Assembly: GCA_037444005.1 (NCBI GenBank)
Contig: JBBING010000029.1
Span: forward strand, 1 to 25,247
Length of the DNA stretch: 25,247 nt
Source: DATLZC01 sp037444005
Lineage (GTDB): Bacteria; Chloroflexota; Dehalococcoidia; DSTF01; JACRBR01
Direction of reading: 5' to 3'
A program made the position numbers and the translations under genes. Positions 8,226 through 15,701 of this stretch are shown one piece after another. The stretch's first letter is position 1; each line of letters starts with the position of its first letter. The notes under the pieces are model-generated. The model searched no databases and had not been told where the DNA came from. It worked only from the letters and a program-made list of their open reading frames with translations.

Positions 8226-9200
8226 CTACGCTTCGGCCTCGCTCGTTGAGGGACTGGCGGCGCGGCCCGGGGAGACCTCGAAGCGTGACGCCGCCTCCAG
8301 CGCGAGCAACGCGATCGCGCTGACCACCGCGAGCAGCGCTCCCAGGGCGAATCCCACCGATGCGCCCGCTGCCGCGCTTCCGCTCTGGCGCGAGAGGAGC
8401 GCCGCAAAGCCCGACTCGCGGATGCCCAGGCCCCCTAGCGACAGGGGGATGAGGGTGGCGGCGGCGACGATGGCGACGGACGTGGCCCAGTACCACCAGG
8501 AGGCTTCGACCCCGAACGCGAGGCCAATGAGGGCGATGCTGCTGATGTAGAGCGCCTGGATGCCGAGCGAGAACAGCGTCATCCACACGAGACGCCGGAG
8601 CTCCGCGCGGTCGCGCAGCACGGTACGAACCCGGTGTCGCGCGGGAAGTCGCGGCATCCATATCCGGTCGGCCGCGGCCAGCGCGAGCAGCGTCAGCGCG
8701 AGGCCGCCCGCCAAAAGCGCCCCTCCCGCGCCCGCGCCGCCGACGTGGAACGCCGCGCCCAGGGCGCCCAGCGACGCCATCGCGCCGTAGCCCGTGGCTC
8801 GTTCGAAGAGGACGGTCATGCTGACGTCGGAGGTTCGCGCCCCCGTGTCTCGCGTCACCCGGTAGACGCGATACACGTCGCCGCCGATGGCTGTCGGGAG
8901 CACCGTCGTCAGCAGGTTTCCGACGAAGTAGCTCCTGCCGACGAGCTGTCCCCCGGCGGCGACGTCTCGTCCGCGAAGGAGCCACCACCACTTCACGACC
9001 ACCAGCGCCTGGACGAGCATCAGCAGCGCCGCGGCGCCGATTAGAGGCCACGGCCGTGCGTCGCGGACCGCGGCGGCGATCTCCGCGGGCGAGAGCTTGA
9101 CGACCAGCGCGGCCAGAATCGCGATGGTGGCCGCGATACGGGCCACAGCCGCGAGGCGCGCGGCCGACGGCCCACGCCTACGGGACGACGTCTCGGGCAT
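8226..9200 (-). CDS. Flippase-like membrane protein (LPG synthase TM / UPF0104 family)
   Basis: 324-residue membrane protein with about eight helices. The features YFVGNLLTTVLPTAIGGDVYRVYRV, ERATGYGAM and LIPLSLGGLGIRESGF are the hallmarks of the lysylphosphatidylglycerol synthase transmembrane family (PF03706, YbhN/AglD-like). Members are proposed to flip or modify lipids or lipid-linked sugars, and exact roles are mostly unknown. The catalytic cytoplasmic domain of MprF is absent. The ATG at 9200 lies inside rodA and overlaps its end by 23 bp, so the gene is probably translated as the last cistron of the elongation operon. It faces the glycan operon tail-to-tail with a 2-bp gap, so a role in that glycan pathway is also possible. 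Confidence 0.8.
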   Translation of the reverse strand: MPETSSRRRGPSAARLAAVARIAATIAILAALVVKLSPAEIAAAVRDARPWPLIGAAALLMLVQALVVVKWWWLLRGRDVAAGGQLVGRSYFVGNLLTTVLPTAIGGDVYRVYRVTRDTGARTSDVSMTVLFERATGYGAMASLGALGAAFHVGGAGAGGALLAGGLALTLLALAAADRIWMPRLPARHRVRTVLRDRAELRRLVWMTLFSLGIQALYISSIALIGLAFGVEASWWYWATSVAIVAAATLIPLSLGGLGIRESGFAALLSRQSGSAAAGASVGFALGALLAVVSAIALLALEAASRFEVSPGRAASPSTSEAEA

Positions 9201-10323
9201 AGAAGGCGATCCGCTTGCGGTACATGAGCACGCTCTGGACGAGACCCAGGGCGATGCACATGGTGATGAGCGACGACCCTCCCTGACTGATGAAGGGCAG
9301 CGGGATGCCGGTCACGGGGAAGATGCGCACGTTGACGGCGATGTTGATGAACACCTGGAACAGGATGAGTAGCACCACCCCCGACGCGAGGAGGCGGCCC
9401 ATGAGATCCGACGCCAGCCCCGCGGCCCGGATACCGCGGAACAGCAAGACGATGAACAGCGCGAAGAGGAGCAGCGCGCCCATGAGGCCCAGTTCCTCCC
9501 CGAGCACGCTGAAGACGTAGTCGGTCGTCTGCGTCCGCAGGATATCGAGCTGCGTCTGCGTGCCGTGCGTGAATCCTTTGCCCCAGAGGCCGCCCGACCC
9601 GATGCTGATTTCGGCCTGGAGGATGTTGAATCCGGAGCCGAGGGCGTCGCGTTCGGGGTCCAGCCACAGGGCGATGCGCTCACGCTGATAATCGCTGACC
9701 AGCGCCACCATCGCGAACGGCACGGCCGAGAGTCCGAACGCGAGGACGCCGAACAGGTGGCGCCACGAGACGCCGGCGATGACGACGAGGCCCAGCCAGA
9801 TGGCGAGGAAGACGATCGCCGAGCCGAGGTCGGGCTCGGCAAACACGAGCCCGGCCGGGACCAGCGCGATGAGCAGCGAGACGAGCAGCACCTTGAGCGT
9901 CCGAATCTGGGCCTGGTGATCGGAGAGATAGCGGGCCAACACCACGACCGTGACCAGCTTCGCGATCTCGGACGGCTGCACGCGCGTGCCGGCGATGTCG
10001 ATCCACCGGCGGGAGCCGTAGGCCGACTCCCCGACGGCGAGGACGAAGGCCAGCAGCGCCAGAGAGATCGCGTACAGCGCCCAGGCGCTCGCCCCGAGCG
10101 TCCGATAGTCGAATCGCGCGACGACCACGGACAGCGTGAGGCCCACGGCTGCGAAGATCGCCTGGCGAACCACGGGATGGTCGAAGGTCTCGAAAAAGGG
10201 CTTGCCGTAGGTGTTCAGGCTGCCGCTGTAGATGAGCGCGGCGCCGAAGGCGACGAGCGCTACCGCCACCAGGAGGAGGACGACGTCGAATTCGCGGTGG
10301 TACCGTCCACCGATAGCGCTCAC
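9178..10323 (-). CDS. rodA: RodA, SEDS-family peptidoglycan glycosyltransferase
   Basis: 381 residues and ten predicted helices. It polymerises lipid II into glycan strands together with PBP2 in the elongasome. RVQPSEIAKL, the loop GSGGLWGKGFTHGTQTQLDILRTQTTDYVF and IFPVTGIPLPFISQGGSS are diagnostic of RodA/FtsW proteins. TDYVF carries the conserved outer-loop Asp that is essential in this family. The true start is GTG at 10323, which overlaps the mrdA stop as GTGA. A longer reading frame up to 10491 is just the antisense-free shadow of mrdA coding sequence. The RodA rather than FtsW call rests on placement directly after mrdA in an mre operon. Confidence 0.95.
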   Translation of the reverse strand: MSAIGGRYHREFDVVLLLVAVALVAFGAALIYSGSLNTYGKPFFETFDHPVVRQAIFAAVGLTLSVVVARFDYRTLGASAWALYAISLALLAFVLAVGESAYGSRRWIDIAGTRVQPSEIAKLVTVVVLARYLSDHQAQIRTLKVLLVSLLIALVPAGLVFAEPDLGSAIVFLAIWLGLVVIAGVSWRHLFGVLAFGLSAVPFAMVALVSDYQRERIALWLDPERDALGSGFNILQAEISIGSGGLWGKGFTHGTQTQLDILRTQTTDYVFSVLGEELGLMGALLLFALFIVLLFRGIRAAGLASDLMGRLLASGVVLLILFQVFINIAVNVRIFPVTGIPLPFISQGGSSLITMCIALGLVQSVLMYRKRIAFYARDVVP

Positions 10324-12251
10324 GGAATCGCCTCCCCGGGTTCCGGCCGTTCGGCCACGTTCTCGCGGTTGAAGTAGTAGTCGAGAATCTTCGCCGCCAC
10401 CGGGCCGGCGTCGACGGCGCCGCCTCCCCGCTCGAGGAACACCGCGATAGAGATCTCGGGCGCGTCGTAGGGCGCGAAGGCCGTGTACCACCCATGTGTC
10501 AGGTAGCTGCCGTCGGCGAAGCGCTCGCCGAACTCGGCCGTTCCCGTTTTGCCCGCCACGGCGACGTTGGCGACGGCGCCTGTCTTCGCTGTCCCCCAGA
10601 CGACCGCCTGACGCATCGCCTCGCGCACCACGGCCAGGTTCGCTCGGTCCACCGGCAGGACGTGATCGACGACGGGGTCGTATCGCCGGATGACGCGGCC
10701 CTCAGCGTCGACGACCTCGCGGAGGAGATGCGGCCGCAGCACCTGTCCGCCATTCGCGATGGCGGCCGTGACGCGCGCCATCTGGATGGGCGTCACGGCG
10801 AGGTACCCCTGTCCGATTCCGAAGTTGTACGTGTCCCCGAGGACCCACGGCTCGCCGAAGGTCGCCTCTTTCCACGCCGGGTCGGGGACGAGTCCCGGCG
10901 ACTCGCCGGGCAGGTCGATCCCCGTCGGCGAGCCCAGGCCGAACGCCCGGGCGTACGCGGCCAGCCGTTCGGGCCCGAGACCGTGGAACAGTTCGACGCC
11001 GTTCTGGAAGTAGCCGCCGGACAGATAGTAAAAGTACACGTCCGACGACATGGCGAGGCCGCCGTAGAAGTCCAGCGTCCCCAGCGCCGCCCAGTCGCGG
11101 AAGATGTAGGTGATCGACGGGTCGTACTGGTTCGGCACGCTGATGTATCCATAGCTCGTGATGGTGGTCGACGGCGTCGCCACGCCTTCCTGCAGCGCCG
11201 CCGTGGCGGTGACCTGCTTGAACGTCGACCCGGGCGGGTAGCGTTCGGCGATGGCGTGATTCACGAGAGGCTTCCGCGGATCGTCGAGGAGCGTCTGGAG
11301 CGTCTGCTCATCGACCGTGCCCGAGAAGATGTTGTTGTCATAACCGGGAAGCGACACCAGCGCCAGGATCTCGCCGGTGTGGACGTTCATGACCACCGCG
11401 GCCGCCTGGTAAGGTCCTGCCGCCTGCTGGAGGATCTCGGTGACCTTGCGCTGCAGGTCCAGATCGAGCGACAGGACGAGGTTGCCGCCGGGGATCGGGT
11501 CGCGGCGGCCGAGGGTGCGGACGACGCGGCCCATGGCATCGATCTCGGCCTGCAGAATGCCCGGGACGCCCCGCAGGTCCGCTTCGTACGTGTACTCGAC
11601 CCCCGTCTTCCCCACGCGGTCGTCGACCTGATAGCCGAAGTGCCGGAAGCGTTCGTATTCTTCGGCGTCGATCCGCCCGACGTAGCCGAGAATGTGCGAC
11701 AGCAGGGGGCCGTACGGATATTTGCGGACCGGCTCCACGACTACCTGCACGCCCGGCCACTCGGCCTGCCGTTCCCTCACCGCGAAGGTCTCCTGTTCGC
11801 TCAGGCCGTCGCGCACCACCACCGGACGGAAGGGGTCGTTGCTGTTGCGGCCCGCCATGACCTTGAGGGCGAGCGTCTGGGCGTCCGCTCCGAGAAGGGC
11901 GGCGACGTCGCGAATCACCTCCGCCTGGCGGTCCTCCGGCAGGTCGGCGGGAATGATGACGGCGGAGAAACCGGGGACGTTCTCGACGAGCGGCGTACCG
12001 TTACGGTCGTAAATGAGGCCACGCGGCGGCGTCACCGTGAGGACGCGAAGCCGGTTCGTTTCGGCGCGCTCCCGGTACTCGTCGCCGTGAATGATCTGCA
12101 TGCGGACGAGCTGAGCGGCGAGGACGCCGAACAGGAGGAGCACGAGGAGGCGTAACGCGACGAGCTTCATCCGCACCTCGGCGGATGGGTTCAGCGGCTC
12201 CCGCCGCCTCGCGGAGCGCCACCGTCGCCGTTCCGGGCCGAGCAAGCCCAT
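10320..12251 (-). CDS. mrdA: Penicillin-binding protein 2 (elongasome DD-transpeptidase)
   Basis: 643-residue class B PBP that cross-links peptidoglycan during cell elongation. One N-terminal membrane helix lies at about 29-50. The dimerisation or pedestal domain contains PPRGLIYDRNG at 75-85, and the transpeptidase domain has S342xxK345 (PGSTFK), S402-S403-D404 and K568-T569-G570 (AGKTGTAEFG). All catalytic motifs are intact. The chosen ATG at 12251 lies 18 bp after mreD with GGAGG 4 nt upstream. An alternative ATG at 12170, preceded by GAGG, would start directly at the membrane helix and drop a 27-residue Arg-rich cytoplasmic tail. The operon position between mreD and rodA is the classical order. 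Confidence 0.95.
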   Translation of the reverse strand: MGLLGPERRRWRSARRREPLNPSAEVRMKLVALRLLVLLLFGVLAAQLVRMQIIHGDEYRERAETNRLRVLTVTPPRGLIYDRNGTPLVENVPGFSAVIIPADLPEDRQAEVIRDVAALLGADAQTLALKVMAGRNSNDPFRPVVVRDGLSEQETFAVRERQAEWPGVQVVVEPVRKYPYGPLLSHILGYVGRIDAEEYERFRHFGYQVDDRVGKTGVEYTYEADLRGVPGILQAEIDAMGRVVRTLGRRDPIPGGNLVLSLDLDLQRKVTEILQQAAGPYQAAAVVMNVHTGEILALVSLPGYDNNIFSGTVDEQTLQTLLDDPRKPLVNHAIAERYPPGSTFKQVTATAALQEGVATPSTTITSYGYISVPNQYDPSITYIFRDWAALGTLDFYGGLAMSSDVYFYYLSGGYFQNGVELFHGLGPERLAAYARAFGLGSPTGIDLPGESPGLVPDPAWKEATFGEPWVLGDTYNFGIGQGYLAVTPIQMARVTAAIANGGQVLRPHLLREVVDAEGRVIRRYDPVVDHVLPVDRANLAVVREAMRQAVVWGTAKTGAVANVAVAGKTGTAEFGERFADGSYLTHGWYTAFAPYDAPEISIAVFLERGGGAVDAGPVAAKILDYYFNRENVAERPEPGEAIP

Positions 12252-12269
12252 CGAGCCTCCGTCTTCCTC

Positions 12270-12764
12270 CTACAGATTCCCGGGCGCCCGTTCGGGCAGC
12301 AGACCCCGGGCCGTCCAGAAGAACACCGGGAACAGCGCGGCGTGGACCGCGACGCCGGGAAGCATCACGCGCAGCGCAGCGTCGGCGAGGGCCACCCGCT
12401 CACCCGCGAGGGCGTGAGCGCCCAGGTGCGCCGCCGTGTACGTGGCGCTCCCGACCGCGGTCACCAGGAGCGCTGTGAGAAGGTCCGAGTGCAGCACGCG
12501 GAGCTCGTGCACGAGCGCCACCGCGGCCACGGTCGCCAGCCCCAGAAGGGGCAGGCCCGCTGGGTCGCCCTCGAGCATGCCCAGGATCAGCCCGCCCGCC
12601 AAATACAGCGGCAGCGTCTCCTCGAGGCCGCGCGCGAAAGTCCACGCGACCACCGTCAGCAGTACGAGATTGGGGACGACGCCGAAGACCGGGACGAGCG
12701 CGAGCGCCGACGTCTGCGCGAGCGCGAACAGCGTGAGGACCGTGACTCCCACAGCGAAACGCAT
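12270..12764 (-). CDS. mreD: MreD, rod-shape-determining membrane protein
   Basis: 164 residues, almost entirely hydrophobic, with five to six membrane helices. No enzymatic motif is present. The assignment rests on size, hydropathy and position between mreC and mrdA. VPNLVLLTVVAW near the N-terminus and LILGMLEG, followed by a C-terminal HAALFPVFFW helix, fit the MreD family. It bridges MreB/MreC and the peptidoglycan synthases in the membrane. At the junction the bases CAGTGATGC allow GTG at 12767 (GTGA overlap) or ATG at 12764 (TGATG overlap) as start. GGAG lies 5 or 8 nt upstream respectively. ATG is chosen; the difference is one residue. Confidence 0.85.
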   Translation of the reverse strand: MRFAVGVTVLTLFALAQTSALALVPVFGVVPNLVLLTVVAWTFARGLEETLPLYLAGGLILGMLEGDPAGLPLLGLATVAAVALVHELRVLHSDLLTALLVTAVGSATYTAAHLGAHALAGERVALADAALRVMLPGVAVHAALFPVFFWTARGLLPERAPGNL

Positions 12765-13600
12765 CACTGAGACTCCGGTGTCTCTGGCATTTGTGGCAGG
12801 AAGCTCGTCATGATCAGCACGGTATCGAGGCCGGACAGGGTCGCCAGCGGCTGCACCGTGATTTGCTGGAACAGGTCCTGCTCGTTCGCCCGGGCGCTTG
12901 TCACCTTGCCGATCACGAGGCCGGGCGGCGTCTTCCCACCTTCCCCCGATGTGATCACGGTGTCGCCCTCGTGCACGGCGAGCCCCTGTCGGACGTACTG
13001 CATCTCCATGCGCTCGCCGTTGTGCGATCCCACGACGACGCCGGCGGCCCGCGACTCCTGGACCACGGCGCTCACCGCGCTCGACGGGTCGGTCACCAGG
13101 GTCACCCAGGCGTGGTTCGCCGTCACTTTCGAGACGGAGCCGACGAGGCTTTTGCCCTCGCTCAGCACCACCATGCCTTCGCGTACGCCGTCCGACGCGC
13201 CGCGGTTCAGGATGAGCACGCGCTTCAGGGCGTCGGGGCTCCGGCCTGTGACGGTGGCTGCGATGAACGTCTCGTCGGGGAAGGCGGTGCGCACGCCGAG
13301 AAGCTCCGCCAGCGTCTCCGCGCGGGCCTCGCTCTCGCGAAGGCGGGCGAGCTCGACCGACAGGCGTTCGAGGTCGGACCGGAGCCGCGCGTTCTCGTCC
13401 GCGAGGCGCTGCCGGTCGCTGTAGTCGGTGACGAGGTCGGCGAGCGGCCGGACGGTTTCGGAGATGCGATGCTGCGCCGGGCTCGCCAGGGAGAGGGCGA
13501 GGTCTTGAACCGGATCGAGGATGGTGAACCGGCTCGCGATGGAGAGAAACGCCCCGACGGCGAAAAGGACCCCGATCCAGGTGAATGTCCGGCTAGTCAG
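12764..13600 (-). CDS. mreC: MreC, rod-shape-determining protein, apparent CTG start
   Basis: Read from 13600 this is 278 residues, the normal MreC length. It has a short basic N-terminus, one membrane helix (about residues 8-25, WIGVLFAVGAFLSI), a coiled coil (about 58-100, DENARLRSDLERLSVELARLRE) and the beta-rich periplasmic domain ending GLDTVLIMTSFLPQMPE. MreC forms the periplasmic scaffold of the elongasome. No ATG, GTG or TTG occurs in frame between the stop at 13702-13700 and a GTG at 13294, which lies after the coiled coil. The CTG at 13600-13598 has AGGGAGG 6 nt upstream, so a CTG start is the best reading. The alternative is a single missing base joining a 13-codon ATG reading frame at 13638, whose TGA overlaps the CTG. 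Truncated calls starting at 13294 would lose the membrane anchor. Confidence 0.85.
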   Translation of the reverse strand: MTSRTFTWIGVLFAVGAFLSIASRFTILDPVQDLALSLASPAQHRISETVRPLADLVTDYSDRQRLADENARLRSDLERLSVELARLRESEARAETLAELLGVRTAFPDETFIAATVTGRSPDALKRVLILNRGASDGVREGMVVLSEGKSLVGSVSKVTANHAWVTLVTDPSSAVSAVVQESRAAGVVVGSHNGERMEMQYVRQGLAVHEGDTVITSGEGGKTPPGLVIGKVTSARANEQDLFQQITVQPLATLSGLDTVLIMTSFLPQMPETPESQ

Positions 13601-13638
13601 CGCTCGCCTCCCTGCCGCCGTCCGAACGTGCGCGCCAT

Positions 13639-13670
13639 GCTCGCAGTGCGAGCGAATCCGTTCGGATTCG
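13639..13670. repeat. Two back-to-back palindromes between mreB and mreC
   Basis: GCTCGCAGTGCGAGC (13639-13653) has 7-bp arms around one base. CGAATCCGTTCGGATTCG (13653-13670) has 8-bp arms around TT. They share base 13653 and sit just upstream of the 13-codon ATG at 13638. Neither is followed by a T-run on the minus strand. They could be an operator pair or two mRNA hairpins in the mreC leader. Confidence 0.5.
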
Positions 13671-13735
13671 GACGGCGGTCTGCTGAGCGGTGCTGGTTCT
13701 CACGAGCCGGTAGAGGGCGCCGGCATCAACCCTAG

Positions 13736-13741
13736 AGTATA
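13736..13741 (-). promoter_or_regulatory. Possible internal promoter (-10) before mreC
   Basis: On the minus strand TATACT lies about 65 bp inside the 200-bp mreB-mreC gap and matches the -10 consensus at 5/6. No good -35 is seen at 16-18 bp. If used, the transcript would begin near 13727 and carry the two palindromes in its leader. Confidence 0.35.
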
Positions 13742-13802
13742 CGCCCGCCGCTGGTCGAGCGGGACCCCGTGCCGCGGGCGAGTTTCGTAAAAGTTCGGCG
13801 AA

Positions 13803-14903
13803 CTACCCGAGGCGCCGCACAGCGCCGGGCGGCTTCCGCGCCGCCAGCGACGACTGCACTTTGGCGAGCATCTGCGCCTCTTCCAGCACCTCCCCCGTGC
13901 CCTTCACCACGCAGTACAGCGGCTCCTCGGCGACGTACACCGGGAACTTGGTCTCCTGCGCCAGCCGACGGTCGAGGCCGCGGAGCAGCGCGCCGCCTCC
14001 AGCGAGGGCGATGCCCCGGTACATCAGGTCCGCGACGAGCTCCGGCGGCGTGACCTCGATGGTCGAACGTACCGCCTCCACGATGGCGCTGATGGAGCCG
14101 GACAGCGCGTCGCGAATCTCGACCGTGCTGACCTCCACCGATTTGGGGAGCCCGGTGGCGAGGTCGCGCCCGCGGAGTTCGACCGTGGTCTCCTCCTCGA
14201 GAGGAAAGGCGGAGCCCGCCTCGATCTTGATCTCCTCCGCGGTGCGCTCGCCGATGAGCATGTTATGCACCTGCCGGGCGTAGGCGATGATCTCCTGGTC
14301 CATCTCGTCGCCCGCCGTGCGCACCGATGTGCTCACGACGATACCCCCGAGAGCGATGACGGCGACCTCGGTGGTGCCGCCCCCGATGTCCACGATCATG
14401 CAGCCGTTGGGCTCCATAACAGGAAGGCCCGCGCCGATGGCCGCTGCCATGGGCTCCTCGATGAGATAGACCGCCCTCGCGCCGGCGTTGAGGGCGGCGT
14501 CGTGAACGGCGCGCTTTTCGACCTCGGTGACGCCGCTCGGGATGCCGACCACGACCCGCGGCCTGGGGATGCCGAATCCGAACCGCTCATGGACGGCCCT
14601 GATGAAGTAGTGGAGCATCCGCTCCGTGACCTCGAAGTCCGAAATGACGCCGTCCTTGAGGGGACGGACGGCGACGATGTTGGCGGGAGTGCGCCCCACC
14701 ATCCGCTTGGCTTCGGCCCCGATCGCGAGGATCTTCTTCGTGACCTTGTCGATGGCGACGACGGACGGCTCGTCGATGACGATGCCGCGGCCGCGGACCA
14801 TCACCAGGGTGTTGGCGGTTCCCAGGTCGATGCCGATGTCGTGGGAGAAGAGCCCGAGGAGCGCGTTGAGCGGGTTGGTCGCGAAGTTGAGATTGAAAGC
14901 CAC
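13803..14903 (-). CDS. mreB: MreB, actin-like cell-shape filament protein
   Basis: 366 residues from the chosen start. MreB polymerises under the membrane and guides the elongasome. An N-terminal amphipathic stretch (LNALLGLFS, 12-20) precedes phosphate-1 motif DIGIDLGTANTLV (22-34). VVVGIPSGVTEVEKRAV, the phosphate-2 motif DIGGGTTEVAVI and the adenosine motif ALAGGGALLRGLD follow in the usual order. GTG at 14903 is chosen: GGAGG lies 4 nt upstream, and the longer TTG start at 14993 would fall in the -35 box of a near-consensus promoter, ahead of any transcript start. The gene heads the operon, although a 200-bp gap with possible control sites separates it from mreC. Confidence 0.95.
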   Translation of the reverse strand: MAFNLNFATNPLNALLGLFSHDIGIDLGTANTLVMVRGRGIVIDEPSVVAIDKVTKKILAIGAEAKRMVGRTPANIVAVRPLKDGVISDFEVTERMLHYFIRAVHERFGFGIPRPRVVVGIPSGVTEVEKRAVHDAALNAGARAVYLIEEPMAAAIGAGLPVMEPNGCMIVDIGGGTTEVAVIALGGIVVSTSVRTAGDEMDQEIIAYARQVHNMLIGERTAEEIKIEAGSAFPLEEETTVELRGRDLATGLPKSVEVSTVEIRDALSGSISAIVEAVRSTIEVTPPELVADLMYRGIALAGGGALLRGLDRRLAQETKFPVYVAEEPLYCVVKGTGEVLEEAQMLAKVQSSLAARKPPGAVRRLG

Positions 14904-14964
14904 GGCGCCTCCAGCTCCCGGGGCGAACGTGCGAGACGCGGCCTGCGCCGCGCGCGCCGTGCCG

Positions 14965-14993
14965 ATTATAGGCGGGCGCGGCGCCGATCGCAA
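14965..14993 (-). promoter_or_regulatory. Near-consensus sigma70-type promoter of mreB
   Basis: On the minus strand TTGCGA (14993-14988) and a perfect TATAAT (14970-14965) are separated by exactly 17 bp. The predicted start near 14958 gives a leader of about 55 nt to the mreB GTG at 14903. This is the best housekeeping promoter for the shape operon, and it rules out the upstream TTG as the mreB start. Confidence 0.8.
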
Positions 14994-15015
14994 AATCGGC
15001 GGTTCTATGCGCTGT

Positions 15016-15037
15016 GGTTAGGGATAAAGACCTAACC
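15016..15037 (-). terminator. Stem-loop over the hisH stop codon
   Basis: GGTTAGG (15016-15022) pairs with CCTAACC (15031-15037) across an 8-nt loop. On the minus strand the hairpin contains the hisH TAG and is followed by CACAGCGC, not a T-run. It may be a weak or factor-assisted terminator separating hisH from the mreB promoter. It could also be a binding site. Confidence 0.35.
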
Positions 15038-15673
15038 AGAACGCAAAACTGAGGGCTCGCAGACCCGCGTCAGGAAGTTCCGGTACAGCCGCAGGCCCAG
15101 CTCCCCGCTCTTTTCCGGGTGGAACTGCGTCGCCACCAGGCGGTCTCGCGCCACCACCGACGCGAACGTCACCCCGTACTCCGTCTCGCCGATCACCACC
15201 GACGGGTCGTCGGGCCGCGCGTAGTAGCTGTGGACGAAGTAGAAATACGCCCCGTCCGGGATGTCGACGAACAACGGGTGGTCGCGGAGCTGCCGAACCT
15301 GATTCCAGCCCATGTGGGGCACCTTGAGCTCCGACCTCGGGAAGCGCACGACCCTGCCGGGGATGACATCGAGGCACGCGTGCTCGCCGCCCTCCTCGCT
15401 CACGGTGAGCAGCGCCTGGAGTCCCATGCAAACCCCGAAGAACGGGCGCCCCGACACGATGTACTCGCGCACGGGCTCGACGAGGCCGCGCTCGCGGAGG
15501 TTTCGCATGGTATCGGCGGCGGCTCCCACGCCGGGAAGGATCACCCGCGCGGCGGCGGCGATGTCCTCGGGGCGCGACGTGACCACAGGCTCGAATCCCA
15601 CGTGCGCAACGGCCCGCGCGACGCTGCGCAGGTTGCCCGCCCCGTAGTCGATGATGACCACTCGCCGGTCCAT
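15032..15673 (-). CDS. hisH: HisH, imidazole glycerol phosphate synthase glutaminase subunit
   Basis: 213 residues, a complete class I glutamine amidotransferase of the HisH type. It hydrolyses glutamine and delivers ammonia to HisF for histidine and AICAR synthesis. IDYGAGNLRSV is at 8-18, LPGVGA is the oxyanion region, the nucleophile is C82 in GVCMGLQ, and the partners H185 and E187 lie in TQFHPEKSG. VPHMGWNQV is also typical of HisH. The ATG at 15673 has GAGG 5 nt upstream. It follows the methyltransferase by 28 bp, so it may be the last cistron of the carbohydrate operon. No hisF, hisA or other his gene is in the window, so its partner must lie elsewhere. Confidence 0.93.
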   Translation of the reverse strand: MDRRVVIIDYGAGNLRSVARAVAHVGFEPVVTSRPEDIAAAARVILPGVGAAADTMRNLRERGLVEPVREYIVSGRPFFGVCMGLQALLTVSEEGGEHACLDVIPGRVVRFPRSELKVPHMGWNQVRQLRDHPLFVDIPDGAYFYFVHSYYARPDDPSVVIGETEYGVTFASVVARDRLVATQFHPEKSGELGLRLYRNFLTRVCEPSVLRSG

Positions 15674-15701
15674 GGAGCCTCAGTCTACCGGATTCGCCCG
15701 C

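Noticed and set aside
10494..12155. 553-codon plus-strand frame antisense to mrdA
   Set aside because: It is Arg/Asp/His-rich shadow of a gene with complete PBP2 motifs on the other strand. Long antisense frames are expected at this GC content.
14904..14993. Longer MreB from TTG 14993
   Set aside because: It overlaps the -35 and -10 boxes of the TTGCGA-17-TATAAT promoter, so the start would precede the transcript.
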